In this document: positions 1 to 11,139 of the stretch, piece by piece
Position numbering within the stretch: position 1 is the first letter of the stretch
How the letters are laid out: every line of letters starts with the position of its first letter
Assembly (NCBI GenBank): GCA_951230915.1
Contig: OX579640.1
Coordinates: 17,814,981-17,878,980 of the forward strand
Origin: Antitrichia curtipendula
Lineage: Eukaryota > Streptophyta > Bryopsida > Hypnales > Leucodontaceae
Direction: 5' to 3'
DNA: 64,000 bases
Notes under the pieces: generated by a model
Databases searched by the model: none
Told to the model about the DNA's origin: nothing
The model's input: the letters and a program-made list of their open reading frames with translations, nothing else
Position numbers and translations under genes: made by a program

Positions 1-184
1 TCAATCACCTTGAAGATCCATTTTTTAAAATATATTTTCCCTTTGCTTTTGTTGGCATTTGAATGCATCTTAGCTGTTGGTGTTTGTAGGATTTTTTCTT
101 TCAATATTGTGTTATTTTTGGACTAAGGTGGGGGGTTCTTCTTTAAGTTTTGTATTTTTTTGAACTAAGATGGGGGGATCTTCT
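1..184. other. Edge of window, no gene seen
   Basis: T-rich intergenic sequence with two similar phrases containing ggggggttcttctttaa and ggggggatcttctttaa-like blocks. No coding signal is visible. The TTAA at 185-188 begins the first small TTAA-flanked element. Confidence 0.5.
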
Positions 185-414
185 TTAACCCTTGAAGGAC
201 GGACTGGTGGTCATGGAAATCATGCATTTTGATACTATGTGACATCATCTACTTTGAATAAGTCAAATATACTCATTGAAAGTCACAGTATTGTAGAAGA
301 TCTCCCCTTTTCACTCCTAATACCAAAGATGAATAGTTGCACTTCTATCCTACAAGGAAAGATTCTTTGCCATTCGTCGAACGCAAAACGTCCTTGTTGA
401 CGTTTAAGGGTTGA
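185..414 (+). repeat. Small TTAA-flanked MITE-like element, copy S1
   Basis: This element of about 222 bp starts TTAA-CCCTTGAAGGACGG and ends CGTTTAAGGG-TTGA, so the right-hand TTAA has one substitution. It is closely similar along its whole length to 25560-25789 (same strand) and, more distantly, to 18882-19133 (opposite strand). The shared interior includes the phrases catcatctactttgaataa and atgaatagttgcactt. No open reading frame of its own is convincing. The end structure and TTAA flanks resemble non-autonomous piggyBac-type elements; that assignment is inference. Confidence 0.7.
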
Positions 415-797
415 GTTCTGTATTTTGGGGGGACTGGAATGAGGGTTTTTCCTTTGACTTCTGAATTTTTTTTTGAGATTAGAATGTGGGGGCTGGAATG
501 AGGATTTTTTTTTTTACTTTTGAATTTTTTTGAGATTAGAGTGGGGGGGGGGGCTTCTTTGTAGCTACTGTACACATTGTAATTAAGGTTGCTTATTTTG
601 TGCCGGTGCTTGGTTTCAATGCAGCTGCATTCTATTCTACTCATTGGGAAAGTGACCCTCTTGATTGGTGCAATTTGGTTACTTGTTTTGTGAATTAGTT
701 CATTTCAATGGAAGTGGTCTTGCTTGTTTTTGTCTTTTTGTGCACAAAGGTTGCTCAATCCTTGTCTAATGAATTGGACATGAGATTCCCGTAACAA

Positions 798-1338
798 GAG
801 CTCTTGAACGCTTTTGGAATTATGTATATACAATATTGGCAGCAAAAGAGCAGAAGTTAGTTTCTTGCAGCACTTGGCAGTGCTCAAACAATTTTATTGT
901 CATGCCAAAATTGTAAGTGCTAGGATGGCTCTAGGGGAAGGTGGGAACTTTTATATCATATCGGAGATGCTGTCAAAGTCCAAACTTAACAACCAGCAAG
1001 GTTTTTTCAAAATCACAATGAAAGCCAACTGCCAAGCTACATGTGGATTGCTTTTTGACACCAATCCTGTAATAAAGTTGTGGAGGACCCTTTCCTAGTC
1101 ATGCCACTTGGGAAAACTCATCTCTGAGTATTTCGAAGTAGTTGAGATTGGTTGGTGCATAGTGTTGGATTCAGTTGAAGATGAAAGGACATTCTCCACG
1201 TTGAAGTTCTTTAAGTTCTACCAAAGAAACCACCTTTGGCAAACATTCACCTCTAATTGTCTGTATGTTTCGGCAAAAATACTTTTCTTTGGAGAATTTT
1301 CCATACAAAGGCCATTGATTCTTGGAAGAGTGCGGTGA
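798..1338 (+). pseudogene. hAT-type transposase C-terminal relic
   Basis: Broken coding remnant spread over more than one frame. Near 800 the phrase NAFGIMYIQYW is readable, followed after a frame change by FLQHLAVLKQFYCHAK. At 1108-1338 the segment EVVEIGWCIVLDSVEDERTF and the following STLKFFK match the typical hAT C-terminal dimerisation region (form LAEIxMVxxxGSVEDERTFSTLxFxKxxLRNRL). A stop codon after WRTLS at about 1098 and frame changes show it is not functional. It is unlike the hAT relic at 3203-5443, so it is probably a different subfamily. Family recognition is from motif memory, without a search. Confidence 0.55.
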
Positions 1339-3202
1339 AGGTGGGTGAGCATGTGGACATCTAATTTTTGTTTGCTTTTGCACAATTTGCAATATCCTCC
1401 CCTTTTACATCCCTAAACCTTTAGTTTTCAGAAGGTTATGCTAATTTTGGGGTTCATTTACAATGTTTTTCTTAACGTTGAGTTCTTGGTTTGGAATGTT
1501 ATCCCTAGATCACACTTGAATAATTGGAGTGTGGACATCATCGACTAAAGGGAGCCTCCATTGACTTGTTTATGTTTTTGATTCACTAACCTGAACTTCT
1601 AATGTATTGTGTTTGTTTTGTGTTGTGTGCAGAACATTACCACTACGTTTGGGCAGTCTTAGAAAGGTTCAATTTCCTTATTAGTGGCCATGGTAGTTTA
1701 GTTTTGAATAACATTCTTCTTTAAAGAAAATTGTGTATGAAATCTATTGAAATAAACATGCTTGTATGAGTATTTTCAAAGTGCACATTCCTTTGGACTT
1801 GACTGAAAATCGCCAATTTTTGACATTTTGCTGTGTAACTTTGCAATTGGAGCCATTTGCATTGAATGAAAGTAGACTTCGGTCATACACAAAAATCTTC
1901 CACATGTAGCAACTTGCACTTAACCAAAAAAATTAAGAATATGAAAAATGCCACCTTTTTAATGGGTTGCTTCCACCCAATGTACGGGAAGAACCGGCAG
2001 CCAATACAAGATGAGCCGATCAAAATTGAAACTTGACCGGTTGAAATTTAAATCACTAGGCAATGAAACCGGATGCAATGGTAATAAGGCAAAAATTGAC
2101 TGGGCAGTAAAAAAATAGGTAGGAAAATTATCTTTACTTTGGAGAAGGGGGTCAGAATTTGACTGTTTACAAGTAAGAAAAAACGGATATTAGAGGGTCT
2201 CCCGAGGGTATGGCCGGATCTTAGTTGAGGTTAATGAAGACAGTCAATTTAGGTTAGTAGGATCAGTTGTGTTTAGGGTTAGCTACCCGTCAAGCCACCA
2301 CCAACGGCTATGCGGCGGCGGCCGCAGTGCTTGGATGTTCCCACCTCCCTCCAATTTGCTCCTCCCTTCCCCACCTCCACCCAAGCTTGCTCCTTGCTTC
2401 CTGCTCCCCACCTCCTTGCCTTTCTAACTCTTGCCATACTAGTTTGTAACTGCTTGTGCTTACTTTTGGAAAGCTTATCGACTTTAGGATCTCCTTGGTT
2501 ATTTGTTGTGATACACTTGGTGGTTTTGAAAGCGTCACATTGCATTGGAAGCATCACATTGTGTTGGAAGCTTTTGTGGTAACATTCTCAAAGACGTTCT
2601 TTTCGACTGCTCTCTCTTAGTCACATTCTCAAAGACGTCCTTGACTTGGGGACGTTGGTTTGCCAGGCTTAGTTTTCGAATCCACCTTCAAGCTTTCCAC
2701 TTGCACGCCACCCGAATTGCCAACACTTCGCTTCCATCCCATCCCACCATCTCTCCCTCCACTCTGTTGGTAAGAAACTGTATCCCACTGTTTGCATTCA
2801 GATGTTGCAACCAAGTGCTGTGGTGAATGTGTTCAATTTTTATATTTTAACTTGGATACATATTGTTGGTATCCTAAACAATATCATTTATTCTTTGTAT
2901 TGTAGGATGTATTGTACTTCAGCTAAAATCCCTCTCATTTGCTGTAGTAGTTGGCTTGATTTTTTTTTGAAGAAGACTTGAGGCTTACAGATTTACTCCT
3001 TCCCTTCATATAATCATATTGGTTGTTGAGCAACTTCCACATGTCTTTAGGGAGTTGCTCCTTCCCTTCATTTTCACCTGCATTGAAATTGAAATTGTTG
3101 TCTTTAGAGTTTAAGTATTTTTTCCTTTTCTTGTGGTTTTTATAATTTGTTTTTCTTTTTTCAACATTTTCAAAGGATTTTTCAACAATTTGTAATCTAA
3201 TC
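1339..3202. other. Intergenic, no supported gene
   Basis: Mostly AT-rich. A C-rich patch at about 2267-2450 opens several overlapping frames on both strands and contains a CGGCGGCGGCCGC-like run at about 2313. Short direct repeats (cacattctcaaagacgt at about 2582 and 2622; cattggaagcatcacatt variants at about 2540) lie just after it. These frames show no recognisable domain and were not called genes. The patch could be a decayed promoter or 5' leader. Confidence 0.45.
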
Positions 3203-5443
3203 ATGGCTAAACGTCAAAGAACCATCAAAAACATGTTGCAATCTAATAAAAAAAAAAATGATTTGGCTTTAACTAAAGTTTCACAGTCTACTCCATGTAA
3301 TAACAATAGAACTAAAAATTCTATTGAATTAGCATCAAAATTATGGAAAGATGCATGGTACACACAATTTGATTGGACTGAGTTCAACTCTTCATTAGGT
3401 AAGGTTCTTTGTAAAACTTGTAAAGATAAAGGTGATAAATCTGTTTTTGCAAAACAAGCTTCAGAAAATATAAAAGTCTCAACCTTCCAGGATCATGCTA
3501 GGTCTGATGAACGTAGGAGATTAACTTAGGCTACCCAATTTGGTCAGAAAATCATGGAAAAAGTCATCATGGAGTCTAATAAAAGATGTGATGAAGCAAT
3601 TCTTGCCTTTTTCAAGGCAACTTATTTCATTGGGAAGAAAACATTGCCCTTCTGCAAATTCCCTAGTTTGTGCAAATTGCTTGTGTCTTTAAATGCATGC
3701 ATCACTAAAGATTTATATCATGATGAAAAATCATGTTTCTGACCTAATTTTTTTAATTTCAAGTGTGATCCAAAAAAAAGTAATTGATAGAATCAAGGAC
3801 TCAAAATATTTTGGCATCATGACAGATGAGTCCACAGACATTTCAGTCACAAGTTATATGATTGTTTTTGCAACTTTTATAGAAGGAGGAATGCCTGCAT
3901 GTGTGTTCTTAGGGCTAATAGAATGTGGATGTGAAAAAAAAGATGCTACTTTCATGTATGGTACTCTAACATCCACTTTGAAGGATTGGGGGTTGGATTT
4001 CAGCAAGTTTTTAGGCTTTGGATCAAATGGGGCATCCGTGATGGTAGGATCTAGAGCTGGAGTTGCAACTCAATTGAAAAACAAGGTAAATCCCCATCTG
4101 ATTGTTGTACATTGTGTAGCTCATAGAACAAATTTGGCCTCTCTAGAGGCAGCTAAAGGAAATGGATGTTCTTTGTTGTCTAATGAGGTAAATAGCCTCA
4201 TAAATTCAGTGGCTACCCATTTTAAAAAGTTTGCAAAGAGAAAATCCTCTTTGCAAACTTTGCAAAAAAAATTATTTGACTCTCAAAAGACATTGAAAAG
4301 ATTCCATAAAATCAGATGGCTATCTAGGTGGCAAGCACTTACAGCTCTTTGTGATAGTTTAGAGAGTATTTTGGTTTATTTTCGTGATACACCTTCAGCA
4401 AAAAATGATGGTACTAGCCCCATCCTATTTAATAAGTTAAGATCTTTCAAAATGATTTATATTTTACACTTTTTGGCTGATATTTTATATAGTTTGTCTC
4501 TTCTTTGTAGAGTTTTTCAACACAAGTTTGTTGATGTTTCTTGCATTGGGTCTCTAATTAAGACTAAAATTGCACAAATTCAAATGCTATTTGTGGATGA
4601 ATCTACTGATTTAAATGCTGACACTTTCAATGAGAATACTCGTTATCATATTCTTCTAGACTTTGGACCATCTGGTGGTTATATGAGGAGATTGCAATCT
4701 GAAATTCGTGGGTCCATGTATCATGATGTGGAAATGAGCAAGGATAGGACTGGGGCAGATTTAGAATCTGTCATTGCCTTTCAAAAATCTTATGCTCAAA
4801 ATGTTTGTGTTGCTTTAGAGAGTTGTTTTGCTGATAATGGAATTATAGGAGCTTTTAAAATCTTGAACCCTTCTAACATGCCTATTAGACAAGTAGGATT
4901 AGCTAGTTGGAGGGGGGGGGGGAGTTAGATGTATTATGTGGGCATTATGGACAGGATTTAGAGCTTCAAGGGAAAAAATTTGAAGCTCTAATTAACTCCT
5001 CAGTGACAAAGAGGGAATTCTTTGCCTTTAAACTTCAAGCAACCACAGAATGGTTGGATAAGGATTTTGGTGACTTATGGAATCACATAGCTTGGAGCCC
5101 TTCACTTCAACTTAAGTATCCTAATCTACTTGTTCTTGCTGAAATTGCAAGAATTCAATGTGTTAGCACTGCTACTTGTGAAAGGGCATTTTCTATTCAG
5201 AATTCTATCAAGAGTAAGGTAAGGAATCATTTGAAAACCAAACATCTTGAAAGTGTTGTGCGTGTTGCTTTAGAAGGTCTAGATAGTGATAGTGCTAATC
5301 CAATTTTACTTGAGGACATTGTTTTGTGGAGAAATTCACGGAAATTTAGACATTTGTATTCAAGACCAGAATTGTATCTTATTGGTGTAGGTGAAGGTGA
5401 GGCACCACAAGGTAACACTGATGTTGGTGATTTTCAATTTTGA
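3203..5443 (+). pseudogene. hAT-family (ZNF862-like) transposase, frame-broken
   Basis: The order of parts is that of the ZNF862/C17orf113-like hAT group. The N-terminal third (3203-3529, then 3554-3742) carries a KLWKDAWYTQFDWTEFN and VLCKTCKDKG zinc-finger-like region. The core (about 3740-4928) has YFGIMTDESTDISV, GFGSNGASVMVGSRAGV, VVHCVAHRTNLA and HKIRWLSRWQAL. The C-terminal dimerisation segment (4907-5443) has EIARIQCVSTATCERAFS and KVRNHLKTKHLE. The reading frame is broken three times: a stop codon at 3527-3529, a frameshift near 3735, and a second shift at an 11-G run (4912-4922) that returns to the first frame. Either it is a dead copy, or the G-run is a length error and the break count is lower. 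Apart from these three breaks the frame is open over about 2.2 kb, suggesting fairly recent activity. I could not define terminal inverted repeats or an 8-bp duplication. Confidence 0.85.
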
Positions 5444-5534
5444 TTGTTATAATGCATTTGTAGATAGGAGCCCTTCAAAAATACAAAGCCCTATTTCTCT
5501 TAAGAATGTGAGCTTTGTATTTTAGTAAGGCTAA

Positions 5535-5588
5535 GTCTTTGGTCCTCAACTGGTTGAGGAGTTTCTAAGTTCAACTCCTGCCAAAGAC
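5535..5588 (+). other. tRNA-like fold lacking an anticodon arm
   Basis: 54-nt unit. A 7-bp acceptor-like stem GTCTTTG (5535-5541) pairs with CAAAGAC (5582-5588). Next come a GT spacer and a D-arm-like hairpin CCTC-AACTGGTT-GAGG. A GTTCAA phrase resembles a T loop or B box. The anticodon arm is missing. It starts about 90 nt after the stop of the hAT relic. It may be a degenerate tRNA-derived SINE head or chance palindromic structure; a working tRNA is unlikely. Confidence 0.35.
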
Positions 5589-6025
5589 ATTTCTTTTTTG
5601 ACAAAGATTTTGCATGCACATGTATATATTTTTGTAAAAATGAAATTTTGCATATTAGCCGGTTTAAATTAATTGTAAAAGGAAACTCAGCTGATTCATA
5701 TGTCATATAAAAGGAAAATGAGCCGGGTCAAGTATAAGATGAGAGAAAAATTAGCTGGCCTTTAAATTCAATACCAAAGAAAAATGACCGGTCTGATTAG
5801 ATGGAAAAAGGCAAGAACCGAACAAAATAAAGACTTGGCCGGACATACTTTGAGCAGCCAGCTTCTGCCCTAAATTTTGAAAATATTTCCCGGACGCTGC
5901 TTCCACCAACGGTACAAAAAAAATGAAACAAACACACTCCGTGGCTCCGCCCCCCAAGCCAGGGAGAAAGGACGATCGTCACCTCCCCACGTCAGCAACA
6001 CACGCCCCGACTTCTCCGCATCCGC

Positions 6026-6031
6026 CACGTG
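6026..6031. promoter_or_regulatory. G-box CACGTG upstream of VIT-like gene
   Basis: A perfect palindromic CACGTG lies about 240 bp upstream of the ATG at 6272, inside a GC-richer promoter/leader block (about 5900-6270) that contrasts with AT-rich flanks. G-boxes bind bHLH and bZIP factors, and in Arabidopsis bHLH factors regulate iron-homeostasis genes including VIT1. A link here is inference from position only. Confidence 0.35.
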
Positions 6032-6271
6032 ACCTCCCACCCATCAAGGCAAGTGGCACCCCCACAAAAGCCCATTTCCTCTCAGGAAACAAACAACAGG
6101 CAAACACCGCTCCAGTCTTCTACAGTACAGTTCTGTCCTCCCATCCGTGATCTCCAATCATCACCAACAAGCTGCAACTCCACGACAAGCTGCAATCCCA
6201 CAACCATTTGCAGTTCCAGATTCAGGTGCGACTGAGGCAAAGTTCGCCTCGTTGTTTGGATTAGGTCATTG

Positions 6272-8801
6272 ATGGACCGCGGGAAGAGCTGGCGCCATGA
6301 GGGCGGCAAGTTTCAGCGCCGCTTATCTTCGTTCACAGTGAAACCCAAGCAGCCCGAGCTGCAGCAGCCACTGGTGGGGGAAGATGGCTCCTCCCGCGAT
6401 GTGGAGTCTGGGGGAAACGGTTCTGGGCGAAGGCGCGTGGTGGGGAAGGAGAGGCCGCAGGAAGGCGGGTGGGGCGGAGATTACGTGAAGAGTATTGTTT
6501 ATGGGGGTTTGGATGCCATTGTCACCAGCTTTGCTCTGGTGGCGTCGGTTTCAGGGGGAGATTTACCTGCAGGTAAGGCACTTATTCCACTCTTCGTTTG
6601 AAGCATTGTGGGTTCGCATTTGATGGAATATTTGGCTTGTGCTTTCTCTCTTCTTTTTTTGTTGGTGAATTGTGGTTGCTTGTGGGTCAAATTCGGTGTA
6701 GTTTGTTTCTCTGCACTTTTCTTTATCCTTTTTTGGAGAATTGTGGCTTCCTGTGGGGAAGATTTGATGTAGTATATGGCTTGCACTTCCTCTCCACCCT
6801 TTTCTTGGTGCATTCTGGGTTCGCATTTGATGGAGTATTTGGCTTTTACATTCTCTCTTGTTGTTTTGGTGAATTGTGGTTGCTTGCGGGAAATTTTTGA
6901 TGTAGTTTATTGCTTTGCACTTTCTTTACTTTCTTTGGTAAATTGTGGCTACGTGTGGGCAAAATTCACTGTAATTTACTGCTTTGCAATTTCTCCCTAT
7001 CTTTTTTCGTGAACTGGGTCTACGCGAAGAGATTGCAGCACATTGGAAACTCGGAATTTGATTTGGAATATGGGCCCCTCGGATGTTATACTAAGTTGTT
7101 TTAGTGAATTTTGAATAACCAGATTTGTAGTATCCGGTATTCAAATGATTTGTGCACTTGCTCTACCTGCTGTTGTGACTTGTGGCTATTTGTGGATTTT
7201 TTTTGCTGTGGATTTGAAAGTGGATTTGACTTGGAATGTGTGTTAATGTAAACTGTAATTGGTCGATGGCAATCCAAATGATCGAATGGGGCGTTATGCC
7301 TAGTCGATGTATTGAATCTTTAACGTTTAGATCTTTGTTGTACTTATTATTGTGTAAATTGAACTACATAATCTTCGGGTGGTTGTGAAACGGAATGCCG
7401 AGTGGCTTATTTGAATTGTGAATGTCCAGATTTGTATTTTTGGGTGCTCAAAATGGAATAGAGAACCTTGAAGGATTAGGACACTTGAAAGGCTTACGAG
7501 ATGTCATAGTTATCCGAAAAGGGTTGTATTTTTCTTCTAACTACTCAAACAAGAGAGTCACAGTTGCCTTGGAAATAAGACTTGACAATGTGTTCTTGCA
7601 TTTGTACATGGGTCAAGACTTTTGAATCTCTTTTTCACCCTTTTCTTTGGAACTCAATTTGAACTTATAATTAAGACTTGTCTCATTGACCTTTGCGTTT
7701 TGAAGCACAAAGAGGTTCCCTAAATTACTAAATGTCCCAACCCAGAATCGAGACTGTTCTGATTTGTGATACTTATTTCAGTTGCATAAACTGTGATTGA
7801 CTGTGACTGTGACTAGTTTGATCTGAAGATGAGAGCCATTCGTTACATGTCCACAATTAATCTCAATGCTAGTTTAATTTTTTTAGATTAACATATGAAG
7901 ACTGCTTACACGGAACTGTGGATATGCACAGGTGCTGTATTGGTTCTGGGCTTTGCAAATCTCATTGCTGATGGCATTTCTATGGGCTACGGAGACTATC
8001 TATCAAGTACAGCTGAGAAGGAATTTTCGGAAAACCAGCAGCTCATTGCAGATTGGGAAGTCGAAAATGATATTCATGGCGAAATGATGGAGCTGGTATC
8101 TGCTTATCAAGAACAAGGGATGGATAAGGACGATGCTGACAAGGTTTGTGTCCGAACCATTTTCGTTCACACCAGTTTTAGGTTCTTCTTTTGAAACCGT
8201 CCATTTAATATGCATTCATGAAGTACCCTACATCTTTGCAATTTACACGTTGTATTTGAGTATCACAACGATCGCTGACCAACTCAATCTCGTACCAATA
8301 CTACACCTTGTCTGTAAACGACATGTTTGATTTTGCTAAGAATATCTTACAGGTGTAATATTCTCGAGTCTTTCGTGCTTAAGACTGCATTTCATCGTTG
8401 ATTGGACTGACTTGCAGGTTGTGGAAATCCTCTCGAAATACAAGGACATCATGGCCGATCAGAAACTGACAATGACACAAGGTGTCCTCCCACCTGACCC
8501 AGCGGACAGCCCCTTCAAGAACGGTTGTGTTACATTCGTTTCCTTCCTGGCCTTCGGGTGTACCCCGATCCTGACCTACTTGATTCTCAAGCCGATCACC
8601 GACAACAAGGACTTGAAGTTCCTGGGAGCCTGCATCGTTACGATCCTCGCCCTGGCGCTTCTCGGTGCTGCCAAAGCTCGCATTTCAGGACAGAGGATGC
8701 TGCTCTCCATGGCTGTTGTGGTGTTCAACGGGGGCGTGGCAGCTGCTGCGGCTTATGGCATCAGTTACCTCCTCAACAATGTCTTCGGCATTGAAGAGTA
8801 G
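6272..8801 (+). CDS. Vacuolar iron transporter (VIT/CCC1) family protein
   Basis: Predicted membrane transporter moving Fe2+ and/or Mn2+ from the cytosol into the vacuole or another endomembrane store. Three exons, 6272-6572, 7932-8143 and 8418-8801, join in phase to 298 aa, ending FGIEE-stop. Residues 1-70 are a basic, Ser/Gly-rich N-terminus. VKSIVYGGLDAIVTSFALVA and GFANLIADGISMGYGDYLS form the VIT-type first membrane pair with the conserved Asp and Met/Gly motif. The acidic loop after it (EFSENQQLIADWEVEND through GMDKDDADK) matches the cytosolic helical metal-binding region of CCC1/VIT. The third exon carries three more hydrophobic segments, giving five in all, as usual for the family. 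The ATG at 6272 is chosen as the first in-frame ATG with a GC-rich leader. The closest relatives may be the non-angiosperm VIT-like subgroup rather than AtVIT1; metal specificity cannot be read from sequence. Confidence 0.9.
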
Positions 8802-9551
8802 CAATCCGGGTTTTTTTTGTATGACAAGGTAGCTAGTTGTGTCTCTGGATCATTCATTTGGCTGTCAGAAGAGGATTATAAACCCTTCGAAGCCCTTTGA
8901 TGAACCAAAAAGTACACATCAGATTTCCCGGCTCTTGATCAGGATTGAGATTTATCTAGTCCATTGATTTCAGAAGCAACTTGGAATGGTTTTTTGAATT
9001 GGGCATTGCACTATGAGAAATGCCAAACCGAAGACTTTGGCAGTTAGCACGGTGTCAGTGCGGACGCATTATTTTTGTCATAATGCCGAATCCGGTTTTT
9101 GTTTGTCAACATTCCATTGGATAGTCAAAAGCGTTATAACTCATAACGCCGTCCCTCTTTCTACACCCTTAGATTTGTGAGAAGTATACATATGGATGTC
9201 TATGATGAACTAGTATGACTTGGCATTATGTTCCATAATGCTCTTGAGTCTCCTGACTCGAGCATTTTCTAGTGCATATCAGTCATTCAATGTACTCTAT
9301 TGTATTGTACAATCAACTTGTCAATTTTGTTTATATGTTTAAACTGCACCAAAGTTAAGGGTGTTTTAGCTGTTGTTACACCTCTAAGTAGAGACAACTG
9401 TTTTTGGCTGATCAATTTCACATGATTAGGGATGTGCACACAAAATCAAGGGCTGCAGAATTCTAACACAATGGAAATGGAATGTTAGAAGTGGCAATTG
9501 TGAGTGCAAAAAACTTAACCTTGAAATGTAACTTAACTATAGAAGACCACT
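8802..9551. other. 3' flank of VIT-like gene, no further gene
   Basis: The first few hundred bases are likely the 3' UTR and terminator region of the transporter. No polyadenylation site could be fixed. The remainder is AT-rich intergenic DNA leading into the inverted-repeat element at 9552. Confidence 0.45.
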
Positions 9552-10068
9552 AAGGTAAACCAGCCTATGACAGGCAGAATGACTGATTTGGTATGTTGCC
9601 ATTAGCAAAATAAAATCAGATTTTTATCAAGCAAAGACAACTTTGAGAAATGAAAGAAGCAATTAAAATTTTAGTTTTTGGACAAAGTAGGAATTTGTTA
9701 TGAATTTTTTAAGTATTTTTCCAAAACAGTCTGTAGACTATCTGAAGTCAATAAAATATGTCTTCATGATGGTCATCTTACCACCTAATGCAGTCTTCAG
9801 ATTTCCTAACACAACCACAAGAATTTTTAATGTGGCCATCACACAAAGGAATAAAAAAAAAACTCTTTATGATGAGTTTACACTCACAATGTGTAAATGT
9901 CCTATGACAGTCATTACTAATTCTATTACAATCCCCTAATGCACTAATGTGGACCACTAACCAACCTAATTAAATTGTAGAAGCAAAAATTTGAAATGGA
10001 CTGTAATGGGGGGGGGTTATGTAGATGTCTTCATTAGACAGTTGGCCTGTCATAGGCTGGTTTACCTT
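9552..10068. mobile_element. TIR element, 517 bp, 24-bp perfect inverted ends
   Basis: Left end 9552-9575 (AAGGTAAACCAGCC...) is an exact reverse complement of 10045-10068 (...GGCTGGTTTACCTT). Immediately outside both ends is the same 13-nt sequence ATAGAAGACCACT (9539-9551 and 10069-10081). The interior is AT-rich; a 79-codon open frame at 9700-9939 has no recognisable domain. It is a non-autonomous DNA transposon. A 13-bp duplication does not fit the common superfamilies (TA, TWA, TTAA, 8 or 9 bp), so the class is open. Part of the 13 bp could be a pre-existing repeat. Confidence 0.75.
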
Positions 10069-10126
10069 ATAGAAGACCACTTTTCACAACATGTAACCTT
10101 GAAACCTTGAAAAGTGGTCTTCTATA
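10069..10126. repeat. Inverted repeat flanking the TIR element
   Basis: ATAGAAGACCACTTTTC (from 10069) recurs inverted as GAAAAGTGGTCTTCTAT ending near 10125, giving a hairpin with a loop of about 22 nt. The TIR element at 9552-10068 therefore seems to have inserted at the edge of an existing palindrome. Confidence 0.55.
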
Positions 10127-11139
10127 GAAGGCCACTAATGAGTGCTTTTGCATATCTTTAAACCAATGATTTCCATACTCTTCAAAGGGGTGATTTCCAC
10201 AATTACCAATCTATCATACCAACTTGACACACTTTGACACACTTTGAAGTGCATACTTTGGAGGATGACTAACAAACTTCATATTGCTATTTTGTCCATA
10301 TAACAACTCACTCATCCAAAATATTGATTGAATCTTTGAAAAGCGACCCTTGTTCATGAGAACTTTGAAATTGAGGAAAATCATATGTTCTTCGAGTGAA
10401 GAAACAAAAAGTGCAAAGAATCAAGGATAAATTTGGGTGTTAGAGAGTTGCTTGTAAATGTAAATGTATGTGAGTGCATTTAGAGGCTCATTCGTCCTTC
10501 AAGGCAATGTTATTAGAAAACATTGAGTGCATGTTTATATTACCACAGAAACTGATTTTGATTTTGACTTTCATAGGCAATGTATATACACTGAAACCAC
10601 CACAAAAACCATTTCACAAACATTCCCCAAACTTCCGTTTCAATCCACTCAGACTTAATTAACCCTGAAAGGACGGGCATAAAACCGTGTTCATATCTGT
10701 GGTGGAGGCTATTTAACCGTGGCTGTGACTTTGATACACATTATGAACATGAAGGCTCTGCTTGAATGACGGAAACTGACGTCGGTTTAACACCTTGCAG
10801 TCGCAGGATACTGATTGACAAAAATAAAAAAGAGATAACAGGACTTCCATCGATAAATGGAGAGGACGATTAGAAGCCAAGGTACACTGCAAACACAGAC
10901 ACGGGCAGCCGGTGTTTGAAATCGACTCTCACAGCTGCTGGGAATCTGAAACGGTTACGTACCGCGTGTGGTTCTATCGCTGCCAAAATGTGTTCCATTG
11001 CGAATGGTCATAATGCATTCCACAAATGATGAAAGGCTTTCAGAATTCGGACCTTGCAATGAGGACAACACCTTGTGAAGTCAACCAAATGAAAGGTAGA
11101 AATAGTCTCCCACTGTCCACAGTTGAGCAAAGTGCATGA
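10127..11139. other. Intergenic, fragment of small TTAA element
   Basis: Around 10139-10205 the phrase aaaccaatgatttcca and its neighbours resemble the inverted interior of the small TTAA elements (compare 19040-19085). At about 10662 TTAACCCTGAAAGGACGGGC looks like the left end of that family, but I found no matching right end. No gene is supported. Confidence 0.4.

Noticed and set aside
2267..2826. Cluster of overlapping frames on both strands near a CGG-rich patch
   Set aside because: No recognisable domain, and both strands are open because of base composition; no splice model could be supported.
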